This document shows, in pieces, positions 1 to 13,609 of a stretch of 64,000 bases of DNA (position 1 is the first letter of the stretch; the number at the start of each line of letters is the position of its first letter). The translations under genes were made by a program, and so were the position numbers. The stretch covers positions 6,820,001-6,884,000 of the forward strand of contig NC_135060.1 in the NCBI RefSeq assembly GCF_051014685.1, in the 5' to 3' direction. Below the pieces are notes generated by a model. That model was not told the origin of the DNA. It searched no databases and saw only the letters and a program-made list of their open reading frames with translations. Source of the DNA: Ptiloglossa arizonensis. Taxonomy: Eukaryota > Arthropoda > Insecta > Hymenoptera > Colletidae.

Positions 1-15
1 AGATCGATAGATCTA

Positions 16-147
16 TTGGATCGTTCGGAAAGTCGTTTCGTTTTTTTTCGGTGAAAACGAAACACGATTTTTTCAAAGTGTACAAACATTTTATTCAATT
101 ATATATTCTCCATTTTGGAAAAAAGAATGACTCACCGGACGACCCAA
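16..147 (-). mobile_element. Mariner-type miniature transposon fossil, copy 1
   Basis: A 132 bp element lies between two TA dinucleotides (14-15 and 148-149), the target-site duplication of Tc1/mariner elements. The left end begins TTGGATCGTTCGGAAAGTCG. The right end, read on the minus strand, begins TTGGGTCGTCCGGTGAGTCA, so the ends form an imperfect inverted repeat of about 25-30 bp. Read on the minus strand, the interior matches the copies at 6249 and 45622, including CCAAAATGGAGAATATA and AAAAAATCGTGTTTCGTTTT. It has no coding capacity and is far too short for a transposase, so it is a non-autonomous miniature element (MITE). The family assignment rests on TA sites and structure; the parent element is not in the window. 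Confidence 0.85.
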
Positions 148-149
148 TA

Positions 150-1973
150 ATAAACCAGCGTTGACGATAAATTTATTCGACGCGGGACGATCGAATTCTT
201 TCGTTTCGAACGGAGTGTGTTCAGCTTCGATCGACGAAGCCGAGAATATCTTCCGGTAAGCTCGACTGTATCGATTCGAGTTATCCGTCGGAGAACTGTT
301 CGCAGTTCGTCAATTAGAAATCAGACTTTGCGGAGTTGTTCGAGCGAATGGGGTGGTTTCGACGCGTTCTCGTCGCGAACCGGGCTATCAAGTTCCGACG
401 ACGCGACGTCTCCAAGTTCTCGAAAGCGGGCCCGCGTTCCCCGGCATAAATTACGCTTCGGAACGCATTTTCGAAAATTTTAAATTACGAACGGAAAGAC
501 GTCGGCCCGCGGCAACTGAAAGCCAACGTAGCCACTTTGCAAGGTCTCCGACCTGATTTCGAGTCGCGACGCTTCGCGCGATTATGCGAGGAGGAGCCGC
601 CGCGATGAGACAACTTTGACTATATTCTCTCGGCTAAGGTGGCTTTGTTCTAGGTTGAATAATAATTAGACGCGCGGGAATGAGATTGTCAGGTTGCATT
701 TTAATCGCGCAAACCGCTACGGAACTCGCTCACGGAGAAATTGTTGCTCGCTGATACACGTAGAAATTTGTTTCTAATTAAAACTCGGGAAGCTTCGGTC
801 AACTTACGGAGCAGTTCATTTTTTTTTCGAATTAATCAAGATGCACATTGCGCGCGATATCGCGAGTTTTCTCGTTAAAAATTTTTCCATCGATTTTTGT
901 CGACGTCGGGACGGTTAATTGCCTCGCTTGAATATTGTACATCTCGCGCTCGATTATGCACGCGTTTCGTAATACGCGCGCGCACAGGATACGTGTAATA
1001 TTAACAGGATACTCATAAATATTATTACGAGGAAACACGGGTTGTTGTTTCACCCGCGCACTTAATATCTTGCGATTAACCGAAAGTGTTTATCTTTGTT
1101 GCGAGTAATTCGAGATAAAAAGGTATCGGTCGAGCAGGTGCGCGCCGTAGCCGGAAACACGGTTACCGGGTGATAATAGCCAGGTTGCTTTTACACAGCG
1201 AGTACTCCTTTCGAAAACATCTTGCACCGGGACTAGGTGTCGTGCACCTGGCCGAAGAAACAATCTAGCGTCGGATCGGTCGCAAGTTCTCGTTTACCTT
1301 TTCGTCTGTGTTTCGTAAACTTTTGGGCATTCGAATCGCGCCTGAAAATCGGTCCGAGTACGAAATCTCACTTCGATCTTTTAACCCAAATTTCTACTCA
1401 GGATACTTTCTCGCAGGGATGTTCACCATCGCCACAGATGTAACCATCGTTGCCTCGGTTCGATTAATTCGCGAACATCGACCAGGTATAATTCTCTTTC
1501 GTTGAGGATGAAATAAAATTCACGCGTTCGATCTCGCCGAGCTCGTACCAGCACCGTACGTCCGGCCACTTCATCGAGACGGCTATAAATAAAATTCCCA
1601 TCGACGGACACCAATTTGCCGGGACACAAGGAGCGTTACAACGCGTGGAAAGCGACGGACAAAAATACGGAACCGGCGGGAAACCAGAGGAGTGTGAAAT
1701 ATCCGCCGCTAGACGTGACGTTTCTCCTCTACATCCGTTTACGAGTTTCCCTGACGCGATGCGTCGTCGCACCTGAACCCTTCCTCACCGTTTCCGTCTC
1801 CCTTCGCACCATTCCGCTCCTCGGTTTCTCTCCCTTTTCGTCTATCTCTCGCGCAATCCTCCGTTGTTCGCCTTTGGAATCTCCTCTGCGAAACGATACG
1901 CGTGTAAGTTCGTAGCGGTATATTCATCATAAAAATGTATATTTATGTACATTTCCAACGGCTCGTTTCGCGG
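150..1973. other. CpG-rich non-coding DNA, no gene seen
   Basis: Only short frames overlapping on both strands, of the Arg/Ser-rich kind this base composition gives by chance. About 1130-1200 is less CpG-dense and could be a conserved non-coding element, but nothing in the sequence proves it. Confidence 0.6.
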
Positions 1974-2000
1974 AATATATATATATATATATATATATTC
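1974..2000. repeat. (TA)n microsatellite
   Basis: An uninterrupted alternating AT tract of about 25 bp in otherwise CpG-rich DNA. It is likely length-polymorphic. Confidence 0.9.
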
Positions 2001-2275
2001 TTACGACCCACGCCCATTCACATCCCCGTTTTCGTTACGCTGGACTCACGGGGCGGTTCGCGATCGCGCGAACGCTCTTACGCGGGGATGGTTCGCGATA
2101 CGCGGGAAACGTCGAGCGTATATTTTTTCTTGCGCTTCTCTCCGCCTTACATCCGACCCTACTCGTCGACGTGCTTCTAACGCCGGAAGCTCTTCACTGT
2201 AGGAGGCCCGGGCTCTTATATAAAAAGTTGTCAAGAGACGGTATTTAGTCTGTCAACCGTTGTGAAGAATCGCTG

Positions 2276-2301
2276 TAAGCCTCGCGAAGGGACGAGGCTT
2301 A
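2276..2301. repeat. Short perfect inverted repeat (9 bp stem)
   Basis: TAAGCCTCG at 2276-2284 is exactly complementary to CGAGGCTTA at 2293-2301 across an 8 nt loop. The stem does not extend outward. It could be a small RNA hairpin or chance; no T-tract or other RNA-gene signal follows. Confidence 0.45.
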
Positions 2302-2368
2302 ATGCTACTTTACGTAGCTGGTTTTTTGCCCGGAAAACTTGGTCGCTGATCGATATTACCCGCTGACG

Positions 2369-2399
<31 letters not shown>

Positions 2400-2406
2400 G
2401 CTCTCT
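2369..2406. repeat. (CT)n microsatellite
   Basis: A CT dinucleotide run with a few interruptions (TTT, TTG), about 38 bp. Confidence 0.9.
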
Positions 2407-5400
2407 TGAAGTTCGGCGTTTTGTGTACCGTCGTACTAAGTATTTCGATTTGATTTATGCCATCGGTCCAGTCACGACACGGTCACGATACGCTCTAAGT
2501 GCGCGCCAAATATGTTGGCCGCCCAGGGTCGCCGAACGGTGGATCTCCATTGCTCGTGGTGCCTCGCGTAACGTTCGAGAACGGAGATCGTGAATTATAT
2601 TCGTATCGGGACAACGATAATTCTTCACGAAACGGAATCGAAAGTTTCCGAACTTTCTCCGAATACGATCGGAAAATTCTTAAATATGTAAAAGTGTACG
2701 ATAATAAAAGAGGACGTTCAAGGTTTTGTTTGTATAGATATAGACACTATAGTTTTACAAACAAGAATCTCTCGAGTTTAAGAAACACAGTGTTGGAAAT
2801 GATTGCTGATCGAGAATCCGAGTAAGAAATTTGATCGAAAACCGAGACTGTACGGTCGTCCCTTCGCCCCGTATAGTTGTACGGCATCGATGTTTCGGTT
2901 ACCGTGGCTGTTTTTTTCAACGCAAGACGGTTAAATATGCAGGAAGCCGGGCGCGTGGAAGCCCGGTAAGCGTTACGAAAGTGTATCGGATTAAAGGTAT
3001 AAATTTTTAAACGACTCTGCGCAATATCCAAGGAAACGTTCGCGAAAGCGGCTCGTCGATCGACGCGTTGAACGCAGAAAGGGTAAACTTCTAAGCACAA
3101 AGCCTCTGTCTCAATTACGAAGGCAACTCGACTGGGCTTCGTCGAGCGATACGAAAGGACTGCGCTGAGAAAGTCAATTTACGTTTAACGACCGGACAAC
3201 CGTGAGCGATAAAGTAGACGCGTGAGATGGGATTTCCACCGGTAATGAAAAATTGTTTCTTTCGTTCACATTTCTTTTTACACCGTTCGCGAGAGTATTC
3301 CCAATATTTTGGCAAGATTTTCACGATGAAAACGAGTCCTACTTTGCGTCGATCGAAGGCGTACTATATTTCAACTCCGAATTCGTGTTACGTGCGATTA
3401 AGTACGTTATATTCAATTCGTTTCCCTCGCAAGAATCTCACCGGTTCGTTGCCAATACCTACGTAATGAAAAATGTATCACAATTAAAATTTTCATCAAC
3501 GAACGAAATTCCAGGGCGCGTCTCGTCGTTCCAAACTGTTAACCGAATTCGCTCCAGGAAACGAGGATGCGATCTCGAACGACTAAAGCGTGTGACTCGT
3601 GCATTAACGTTGATCGATGCACGGTATCGGTGCACACTCCTACAGACCGGATCCGGATCGCTGTTGCACGTGACGATTATTTAAACCGCGTTGAATGGTA
3701 CTTAATCGTACCGTGACCGTAACGCGATCGGATGTAAGTCGATCCTTAACGTCGCAGCGTTTCGCGATCGTTTTGAATACAGAGTAGTTTTTAAAGTTGA
3801 ACACGAATTCGGTTACAGGGGGATCTCGCGACTCTTGTTAATAATAGATGGCCGACTGTTAATCTTTCCGACGGACGAAGAATCGAATCGCGACGACGCG
3901 GGCAAACTCTCGAACGAACGCAACGAATTAAACGGGAATGAACCCGAAACGAAATCCTCGCGCGGGGAAAAGATTAATGTACATTTTCTTTTTTTCGATC
4001 GTCGACCGGAAATTGGACAAGTTCGCGCAAACGTAGCGAACATTGTACGCGACAGGAGCGTTTCCCCTGTTGCGATCGATCGACGTTCTCGTTATTCATC
4101 GTTCGCGAATCGTTATCGAATCGACGGTGTACACCGAGTTCGTGGATGGAGTCTCGATCCTCGAGAAGTTCGAGTCAAGTGGCGAGCGAAATTTTTCCTG
4201 CACCATCGTCTCGATTCGAGCGAGTATTATCCGAGCGGGCGGAGCATTTCCGCGTCGCGAATTAAAATCTTCTGGAAACGTTCGCAAAGAAAAAAATCCT
4301 TCGGCGTCCCGACGCCGCGTTCGGACGTTTTCACTCTTCCCTGTGCCACCTGGACGAATAGTTTTGCATTTTTCCGGCCGGACTAATAAGAACAGCGCCA
4401 CGTCTTCGACGTACCGGCGAAAGGCTGCCGGAACTTCGGGTTTGCTCATGCAAATCCTCCAGTCCGTCAAGATCGCGCGACAAATTTTAATTCAACGTCT
4501 GGTAGGATCGGTGCCAACGTAAAAGTTCGCCCGCGACTCGAGGACTCGCTATTTCGCGGCTCCTCGACGGAGGGAAGCCAAGTAGGCGCGTAAAACCACT
4601 CAAAATGGTAATAAGAAAGTTCACGGTTTAATCCCGACGTTTCCAGCCCACCCCTCCCCCCACCGATTTTCCTACTTATTTGCGATACACAAGGGAATTC
4701 CGTCGAACGCCGATCACTGCTTCCGGATTACGTTACAACGTTAAGAAGGGCTCTGTTACTTGCAAACGATATCGGTGATAATGTATACTTCTTCTCGGGA
4801 ATGGGTGAAATTTTTCTACATGGAGAAATAAATAATTTCATACCGGGGTATCGGTCGAAGAAAAATTCAAATTCGTAATTTCGAAATGAAATTCGCAACG
4901 AACCATTGAAACTCTAACGATCGAATCGATAGCTACGCGTTGAGTTTTCTTCCACTTTCGTTCGACTAAAATTCTTCCCGGCTCTGCTTTCTCCGGAGAA
5001 TGTTTCTTTCCACCACGATCGCTTCAACGATTATTTTCTCAGTTTCTTTTCGCTCTTAAAGGTAAAGGCGACCACGACAAACGAAATATCCCGTATACCG
5101 TGAAACTGGAGAGTTATTAAAAAATGAAGAACACAATTACGTCGCCGCCGAGTTTAAACGAGTATTAATCAGCGTTAAAGCGGAATACAGTGGGTCGAAC
5201 CTCCGCCGCCAACTTTTATCTTTTGTCCCGAGTGTTTCTCCCGCCTGGTTCGCGTCGGAGTAGAATTTTCATACTTTGGAAAAGATGTGCGGTGAAATTA
5301 TATGAATTAAAGATGAACGGGCCTCGAACTTAATAACGTTCCACCTTTCTACTGGAAATGCTCGAACTGGTGGCTTCGTTGTTAAATTTTCGCTCGAATA

Positions 5401-6246
5401 ACACACGGAGGACGTGTTTTTCCGGCCGACGATATTGAACCATCGAGAAACGAAGGGTTAACAAAAATTTCCAAATCTCGAGGCGGATGAATTCGATCGT
5501 AATTTAGGAGAGCGAGAATGCATTTACGCGGATGCATTGAGGTTGCATTGAGGGGATACGCGAACGGTTGCATCGCGTATGGTTGAAACAGCGTTGAGAT
5601 ACGGCGCGAACAGAAGTCGTGCAACAAATCTCGAGATCGTTAAACCGAAGATCTCGAATCGGTACACGTCCCGCGAGTATTTTTTACACGTTCGTCGATG
5701 ATTCCGGTGGCGGGCTGCATAGAAGAAATCTCGCGGAGTAAAAGATATAACAATGAGACACCGGGGTGTGCTTGGATCGAGTGCAAGGGAGGTCGTTGTA
5801 TCCTCGAGGTTGCCCTGTTGTATTCTAGCCGACACTGCCAGAACTTTCGACGCGGATCTTGTTCTACGGTCGTGCGCAGAGAAGAAACGAAACAGACACG
5901 TTATCGTCATTTGTATCCACGCCGTATATTCGTATAAATATTGCACCCCGGAAACACGTACGCGGCCACGCCTACAAGACAGCGAGCCAAATTGTGTATT
6001 AATATTAAATTCCCACGAAACTCTGCAGATGCTTGGATACGCTGTCGCGTTCAATAACACGCTCCCGGTACACGACATTTTAAGAAGAAATTCCAAAACA
6101 CGTGGATACTCGTTGTGAATACTTTAACTTCGAATCAACGCGGCGAAACATTTTTATTCGAAATTTTTTAAGCGGGCCGAATTCATCGAATCTGCGACAA
6201 CTTCGATTTCGAAGAAATTACAGTTAAAATCGACTCGGGTACGATT
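2407..6246. other. CpG-rich non-coding DNA, no gene seen
   Basis: The longest frames (183 codons at 3835-4386, 190 codons on the minus strand at 5524-6096, 159 codons at 4043-4522) overlap each other or lack any recognisable domain. All are rich in Arg/Ser. 4448-4455 is a POU-type octamer, ATGCAAAT. About 4560-5350 has few open frames and resembles intronic or intergenic DNA. No promoter, exon or RNA gene can be supported. Confidence 0.6.
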
Positions 6247-6248
6247 TA

Positions 6249-6386
6249 TCGGGTTGTTCGGAAAGTCGTGATAGTAGTTTCGTTTTCCAAAATGGAGAAT
6301 ATACGATTTAAATGTATGAACACTCTGAAAAAATCGTGTTTCCTTTTCACTAAAAGAAAAACGAAATGACTTTTCGAACAACCCAA
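6249..6386 (+). mobile_element. Mariner-type miniature transposon fossil, copy 2
   Basis: A 138 bp element flanked by TA at 6247-6248 and 6387-6388. The left end TCGGGTTGTTCGGAAAGTCG and the right end, read in reverse complement as TTGGGTTGTTCGAAAAGTCA, form a clear inverted repeat. The interior carries CCAAAATGGAGAATATACGA and AAAAAATCGTGTTTCC, almost identical to copy 1 but in the opposite orientation. About 9 bp near the left repeat (GTGATAGTA region) are absent from the other two copies. It is non-coding, and its better-preserved right end is the best guide here to the ancestral terminal repeat. Confidence 0.88.
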
Positions 6387-6388
6387 TA

Positions 6389-8550
6389 TTTCTTCTTTAA
6401 ATAATTTACCGTCGAGACTTTTCGATATTCTTACGAACGGAAGTTTAACGAAATTGCAAATACGTTTCTCGCGAAAGCCAATGGAACGGTTAAAAGAAAC
6501 CGATGCAAATCTTTAAATAACTCCAAATAAGACAATTTCTCTTCGCGTCGTTCATAACCACACGGATCGATTGTATCGTAAAATTATTCCATGCATCGTA
6601 TGAATTCCAAGTACCACGAAAATATTCTAAAGCTGCTTATTATATCGCTAATAAAATGTTTAATAAAAGAGAGAGCCGCGTATCGATTTTCGATCACCGA
6701 TACGCGAATTCTGGATATACTGTCTGCATTTTTAAACGACGAAACGTCACATTCGGACGCCTGATTAAATATCCAGTTGATCGAAACGTATCGACGGGAG
6801 GAACAGGCTACGTAAAAGCATTCGCGCGAGTGGAGAATCGTAGAATATTAAAAACGGATTCGAACGGTGACAAACGTCACTTTCGCGATCTCTTCCACTC
6901 TTGATAAGATTTCGTTTAATCGTTCCTGTGCTAACTATCGGTAAATCTTTCGTTATCGTCGATCGACCGTAGAATAAAACCTGCGAAAAAACGTGTATCC
7001 TCGATAACTCGTCGTTAAAGATCGAGAAGAAACGCGACACATTCAGCCGTACCATTTCAAAATTACGCGCTCCTGAATGATGAATTTTCATTCGTCTCGT
7101 CATATCTTTTAACGAATATCATTTTCTCGAGTCACCGTTGAATCTTTCAGTGACAACTAGACAGACTTTATGGTAGCACGGTGCGAGACTTCGTTGGAAC
7201 AAGGTATTACATTCCTTAACGCGTCATTGTTTCGTAATATAACGCCATCCAGTCGGGTAATGGAAACCATAAGAGAAGAAATGATAAGTCGATGGGAATT
7301 TTATGGACGTATTTAAGATTCTTCGAATATATCGGAAGCATTATCGAGTATATTTAATTTTTACGCAGTTCGTAACCCGGGTAAAAGATCACTCACGAAT
7401 ATTCCTCGACGAGTTTAAAGTGGAACAATTTGTCGAGTATTTTGTACTTGTTTACGGTATTCGATAGAACGATTTTATTAATTTAAAAGAAAGGAAGTAT
7501 CCCCGTTTGGAACTCGTTGCTTTTAGGTCGTTCTTAGCAATTTTATATTTCGAAAGAATAACATCCTGGCAACGTTTAATCGTGTCGGTTATTCGATCAC
7601 CGAAACTTCATTTTTCATAATTATTTAAGCGTTTGAATCTCGTTCACGGTTTATCTTTATCCACGACGATGTTTGTTCAAAGGAATCTGTCCAATTATCC
7701 ACTACTGTTCTTAATTTACCTACTGGAACCATATTGATTTATCTAGACAGTTTGTACAGCGGTGGTTTAAAAGCTTTAGAGAGTAGAGGCAGCTGCATCG
7801 AGGGAAGGTTTATAATCAACGTTTGAAGAGTTTTAACGAGAGAGCGTAAATAGAGAGACTGCGCTATTTATACTTATCTTGTCGTTAGTGTACCTTGTTT
7901 CGCGTAAATTATTTTCAAACCACCGAAGCTTCTCGCAATCTTGGTCCAAAGACACAGGCAACGAAACGAGATGTATAAAAGACTGGTAAACACGCTTAAT
8001 GCATTTTTGCCGCTCGTAACGTATTCGCGAGACTTACCCGGTAACGAGAAATTTTAAACGTGTATAAATAAGAGAACGAGCACGAGGAGCCTTGGGATTT
8101 TTTAAACGACACTGCCCCGACTTTACAGCCCCGTGGCCGATCAAAGAAATACAAATATAATTATTGAAAAAATTTCAGTTACCTCGACGTCTCCCAAAAT
8201 GCAAGACAATCGAGAAACGAAAAAAGTGTCGGTTCAATGGATTCCTTCGAATGCAATAGAATATTTTACGCGAGACGTTCTTCGATCGAATCGTTGGGTA
8301 ACGCGATATTTAATGGTTGTTGACAACTCCCCGTACAAAATGTAACACAATTGCCAAAAGCTGCACGGGACCGTGAAACGAACAATAATGAAACACCGCG
8401 TGTAAAAGAAAAAGAAAGCAGAACCATTCGACGTAAAATCGAGTCGAACGGAGCAACCGAGACGCGTAGGAGAAGAATAGAAATCGTGTGGAAATTACGG
8501 TGACTTTTACAATGACGCGTTCTCGCATAAATAATTCATCGAGTCGGGAT
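6389..8550. other. Non-coding DNA, no gene seen
   Basis: Slightly more AT-rich than the first 6 kb, with very few frames between 7100 and 8130. Nothing resembling an exon, RNA gene or transposon end was found. Confidence 0.6.
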
Positions 8551-8558
8551 CCGCGAGC

Positions 8559-8582
8559 GCGGAGCGTCGCGCGGAGCGTCGC
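8559..8582. repeat. 12 bp direct tandem repeat, two copies
   Basis: GCGGAGCGTCGC occurs twice in a row, a small GC-rich tandem duplication. Confidence 0.8.
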
Positions 8583-8625
8583 GGCGAATCCTCCGCGACA
8601 AAGTTCGAAATTCGCACGCACAATT

Positions 8626-8643
8626 ATGCAAATGCAAATGCAT
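8626..8643. promoter_or_regulatory. Overlapping POU octamer-type sites
   Basis: ATGCAAAT occurs at 8626-8633 and again at 8632-8639, followed by ATGCAT at 8638-8643, so two octamers overlap by two bases. ATGCAAAT is the classical POU-domain (Oct-type) binding motif. Overlapping copies could recruit POU dimers, but function is inference; a 6 bp slip duplication would produce the same sequence. Confidence 0.3.
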
Positions 8644-8644
8644 C

Positions 8645-11600
8645 GTGGTGCACGAAACGACGATACGCGCGGTAACGCAGCTCGGTTCTCCGCGCGACTA
8701 GAGGAACACCCGATCGAGCATAATCTCGACAAATCGAGCGGTCCGCCCCACGCGGCTGAATAAATATTCCAGCGTGGGTGCTCGCGCCGAGACGCGCGTA
8801 CCGTCGCGAAACCAACGAACGCTAAGGCCGGTAAAGACCCGATAAAGTCTCGAAGAGTTCGCGGGGACTTGGCGAGAAGTTTCGGGGAAGGGCTGCCGTT
8901 GCTCCGGAATTAGCATAAAAGGGATTCGACTTAATTAGAGCCGCTTTCCCGATCGAGTCAACGCTCGCGCTCCGGTCCTCTTACTTTCCGATGCCGCGTC
9001 GCGATTCTCTTCGCTCGACTTCTATCCTCTTCGCGTCTTTCGTTCCGGCGTTTCGATCCGGTAAAAACGGGCCGTGACCGATTAAACGTTAATTACTTGG
9101 AAATTTTCGTTCCGGTTGGTACTCAATTAATCGGAACGTCTTTCTCGTGGGCCCGCGAGAAGTCGAGTCGCGGGTAATTTTCCAACGACGAACGTGGATC
9201 CACGACGCGACACGGCGTTCCGTTTCAATTACGTTTTCGTAATATCGAGGAATCTATCGAAACAGTCGCGCGTAGAGTACAGGGTACAGAAGCGCGTTGC
9301 TTTGTCGCGGTCGCGGTGCCATCGAGTGGTTACTTTACCAAGTTTCGGCCCGGTTCTCGGTAAATCGAACGTCGTTCGTTGGCTTCGCCCGGTATTTTCG
9401 CATCCAGCTTCGTCGTGTTCGCGAATGTTCACGAATCGATCGCACACGCTACGCGTAAATATCGTAAATATCGATGGGTCCTCGTAGTGTACGCGATCGA
9501 TCACGCGGTCAGTTAAATCGCAAACGCAATTTGTCCGGTCCGTTCTCCGTAAGACGCTCGGGGGATGTAATAAAGACACGACGCGGTCGCTGATTTATTT
9601 GCACGTGTTCCGAGGAACGCGAGCCCCGGCCAGGACGTTGCACAGTTTTATCCATCGGGTTCCACCCGGCCGCTGTAAATATTTAACGGCGAAACCGATG
9701 GGATTTGCCGATCAATGTAAAACCCTCTTTCGGTCGTCCAGCTTCTGAACAGCCACAGGGCAGCCACCGCTCTTTCGGGGTATCCACGAAGAGGTAAGGA
9801 CCCGGCGAGGGACGCGGGGATCGCTTCGGAGACGAGCATGCTTCTCCTGGCAATTTATTTTCGAGCAAATGGAGAGAGGTTCGACTCTTGGGGTCGTCAC
9901 CGTCGCCGATGCCTTTCTCGGGGTTAAGAACGGAAGAACGAGTTTATATCCAGCCGGGGAAGCTAACCGCGGATTCTCGATCCTTTTGATATCCGGGATC
10001 GTCCCGACTCGCTTCTGCCGCAGAATTTATTGGCGTTTTCGATGAAACCGCCCTTCGAATTATTTGTACTCTCTAACTCCCGAGCCGCGCGACTCGACGG
10101 TAGCTTTCGGGAAAGACGGAGTTTCCGCTGGAAGCGACTTCCTTTGTGCGAGAAACGCGGCAAAGCTTCATCGAACGCTCGGGAATATTTCATCCGAAAA
10201 TCTGTAACGTATCCGTGGTAACGACTCGGCTTCGAGCGCAAAGGGACTCGCTCTCGCGACGAAAGAGCTCCGTTTTCGTGCGTTCATACTTTCGGACGAG
10301 GAAAACGGCAGCGATGGAAATTTGTACAAAATTTTCGAGTAGTTCCTCGGGAAAATTATTCCATTCTTCGATTTGGTTTCTCGAAGCGAGAAACGTTGAT
10401 CGATCGAGAAGAGGTACGCCCAAGGCGTACACACAGCTAAATTTGCTATGGATAATACGTTACACTGAATTTTTCGTTGATACATCTACTTTTAAATCCC
10501 GTGTATTCAATTCGATAAAATCGAGAGTTATTAGGTCGCTAACGTCGAGTGCGTTATAGTTTGAAACACTGCAGGATAATAACCGTTCCAAATCCGTTTT
10601 TAATCCTCTACGGTTGATGGCCATCGTACGAGAACAAGTTTACGGTATCGTTGCTTTTACCGGATAGAGTGCTAAAATATTGTCCCTGCGGGTAGCCCAG
10701 CTTACAATTATTGTTCATCGAGACCGCGCGTAACACGACAATTTAATATTGTTCTCGCAAAGGATTAATCGTTGGTTCGCATTATTCATCGGTGTGTTCA
10801 TAGAATACAAATTACTCACGGATATTAGTTAAATTCGTTTATTATTATTTTCGTTTATTAATTTTTCACGACGCGGACACACGCAACGAAACGACCGCTT
10901 CGTCCCTTTTAACGCTCACGACCCTCTCTGCTCCGCCTTTCCACCCTTCGGTCATTAGCGTAATTAAATACTTTGTTCGCTCCGCAACGTGTACATTTCC
11001 GAATGTATATATATTCCCCATTTGAAGTTTATCGAGACGCAACTCGTCGTTTATTAGTATCTCAAAATTCAGTTACAATGGAAATAAATGAAGATCCATA
11101 CCCTGCGACGAGACTTCGTTCAATTTCTCTTCTTTTTTTTAGAAAACCTAAGAATGCATTCAAAGGTAAAATTTAATTCTAGGTCGAGGTTCGTTCGAAG
11201 CGGATTCTTTTCTTAAATTCGACGAACAATACGCATCGGAAGAACCGGGAAACTACAAGCGGGAGCCGTGGTCGTTCGTGGACCGATTTCGTTGAGAATC
11301 GAATCGGATCTCGTGGCGAAAATGGAAAACTTGTGCGTAAAGTTTCCTCGAAATCCGCGCGATTGGACGCGCACGTGTTCACGTTCACATGCGCGCGTTC
11401 GAGAAGAATTCTCCTTTCGATACTCGGGAACGCGATCGGTCGATCTTGAAACGCGAGTACGCAAGTGCATTCTCGAAAATACTTCTCCTAACCTTTTCTC
11501 GATCGCTTACCCTCTTTATAGGTCAGAGAGATTAAAAATAGCCGTCGACGGGTAAAATTCGTAAACCGAGCGTACATTCGCCGACGACGAGGCATCGATG

Positions 11601-12056
11601 TTGTTCGATCGGTATGAGAGTAAACACGGTCTTGGATGAAAACGTTGTTCAATCGAGATCTCGACCGGATCGAGAACGTGGAACGTTGCACTTTCTAAAG
11701 GAGCAACGTGTGTAGTAGATCACGTGCGCGGCAAGAATGTATTCCTGGCCGGCACTTGCGACTCGCAATTGCAGTCGTCACTTCCCTTTGCACCTGTACC
11801 TTGTGCTCTCGCAGACGCAGGTTCGAACGAATGGCACGCACGTGCACGCGTTTGCAAATTCCGAGCAACGAGGTTTGCGAGTTGCCGCACGTGAATGTCT
11901 TCTAGAATGAGAGTCAAGCGTCAACACATGCTACCCCGGGCATTTTTTCCAACTGCCTCGTATGCATTCGAATGGTTCGCCATACGGAGGACCCGTTTAG
12001 CTTGCATCGACGCACCGTCAAACTTTCGGGAATTCAATTTTCTTCATTTGCCAGTG
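8645..12056. other. CpG-rich non-coding DNA, no gene seen
   Basis: Frames are short and overlapping on both strands. 9640-9900 is less CpG-dense and has a minus-strand frame with somewhat protein-like content (9648-9839), but no domain, splice signal or start context supports a gene. 10560-10970 has almost no open frames. Confidence 0.55.
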
Positions 12057-12073
12057 TCTCTCTCTCTCTCTCT
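12057..12073. repeat. (TC)n microsatellite
   Basis: A pure TC run of 17 bp followed by interrupted pyrimidines. Confidence 0.85.
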
Positions 12074-13609
12074 ATCTTTCTTGGAAAAGAGAATCCTCTT
12101 TCGCGAAATCGAATCGTTAGTTGTTTACACCCTTTGGTAAAAGAAAGTGTTTCCTTCGAGTCACGAACGGAAACTTCTTTATTTCATCGTTTATCTCTTC
12201 GTTGATCGTTACTCGATAGGAACGCTGCTAGTTACTATTTCAAGTCGTCCTATAGTTTTCGGAAAGAATATTCACGAAATTCACCCTATTGGCGTTTCTC
12301 TCGAAAAGTTACCGGATACACCGCACCCGAAACAGTTACGACAATTTCGAACACGGTCGAGCCGAAAGATCGGCCGTCGGTCTTAACGCCCGAAGGTAGA
12401 GAAAACGTGAAAGTAACCTCATCGTTACGCAGTTTCGATCCTGTTCTCGTTCGTACGATCTCGTTTCATTCGGAATCCGCTTGCTTTCGAATAAAACTGC
12501 GTGTACACCGCGCGAAAGACTCGATACACTCGAGACAAAGTGACACGCCCGACAACGTTTCCGAACCAGAAACGTTTCGATCGTTCTCGACGCGGGCAAT
12601 CGAATTCGTTTCGTCGAAACGTTGGTCGTTTCGAAAGATTCGGAGCGTAGTTTCGGTGCGCGATACGACAAATCGGTTTCGTGATACCTTCGTACTAACG
12701 AAATAAAATATTAGATCGGGTACTTGCGTTGAATGCGCTACCTGGATGATCGCGTACAGTTGACGATAACCGTTCTCGAAGGCTCTAAAATAAAGAGATG
12801 GCCCTGTTGCTTCGGGCTCCCGTCGCGATACGCCACGGTCTCGATTTCTCTGCCAGCTCTGCAGTTCGATGAACCGGAAGTTGTCGACATGGAGATACCG
12901 TCGTTCCGCGAGTGGTAATTCTCCTTGGGGCACCATATTCTCGGTTTGCTGCTCTCCGGCATATTTTTTATCATTTCGATTCCCACTTATCGCGGATACG
13001 CGCGAACTGAATAGAAAATAGAAGGAGAAACCACGTAAACACGTTTGATCGAAAAGGAACACCCTGGGTTCACTCGCGCAGGAATATTCGCGAACGACGT
13101 AGACACCGGACGAGTTCGTTCGAACGGGTACGGTTCCCGGCTTCGAAGTGCGGAGCGAGCGGCTCGACCGACAATGAGTTCACCTTTCGTACAGATCCCG
13201 GCTAAATAACACCGCGGTCTAACAAACACCGTGATTACGTTACCGCTGGGAGGGTCCGCCGGGCGCAGGTTAATGATTTTGTTACGCTGAGCTGAGCGCA
13301 AATGAACGTACGTACGGTCCCTGTGGCATTATTGGCGCTCGATCCACCTTAAAAACAGGTTTGAAAATAGCAGTGAACAGGAGGGAGAGACACTTGTCGA
13401 GAAAACGTGGATTACGTAAAGCTTTGTGGCGCGCTGGCCCCAACGACTCTTTAGAAAAAGAAATACTTGGCTCGCGGAGATTTCCTCGCGATCGTCGGTG
13501 AAAGGAAACCCGTACGCGCCCGATTAAAATGCGTTTCGACTCGTATTCCTTTTTTTTTTCTTTCCTTTCTCCGTTTCGTTTTCGTTTTCCGTTACGAGAA
13601 AATCCATCG
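12074..13609. other. CpG-rich non-coding DNA, no gene seen
   Basis: It includes a 198-codon minus-strand frame (12466-13062), open over its whole length, and a plus-strand frame over part of the same bases. Neither shows a domain, signal peptide or repeat, so both are treated as chance frames in stop-poor CpG-rich DNA. Confidence 0.5.

Noticed and set aside
5524..6096. 190-codon minus-strand frame
   Set aside because: Overlapped by plus-strand frames, with no domain, signal or splice evidence.
12466..13062. 198-codon minus-strand frame
   Set aside because: Shadow-like composition, no recognisable family, and other frames overlap it.
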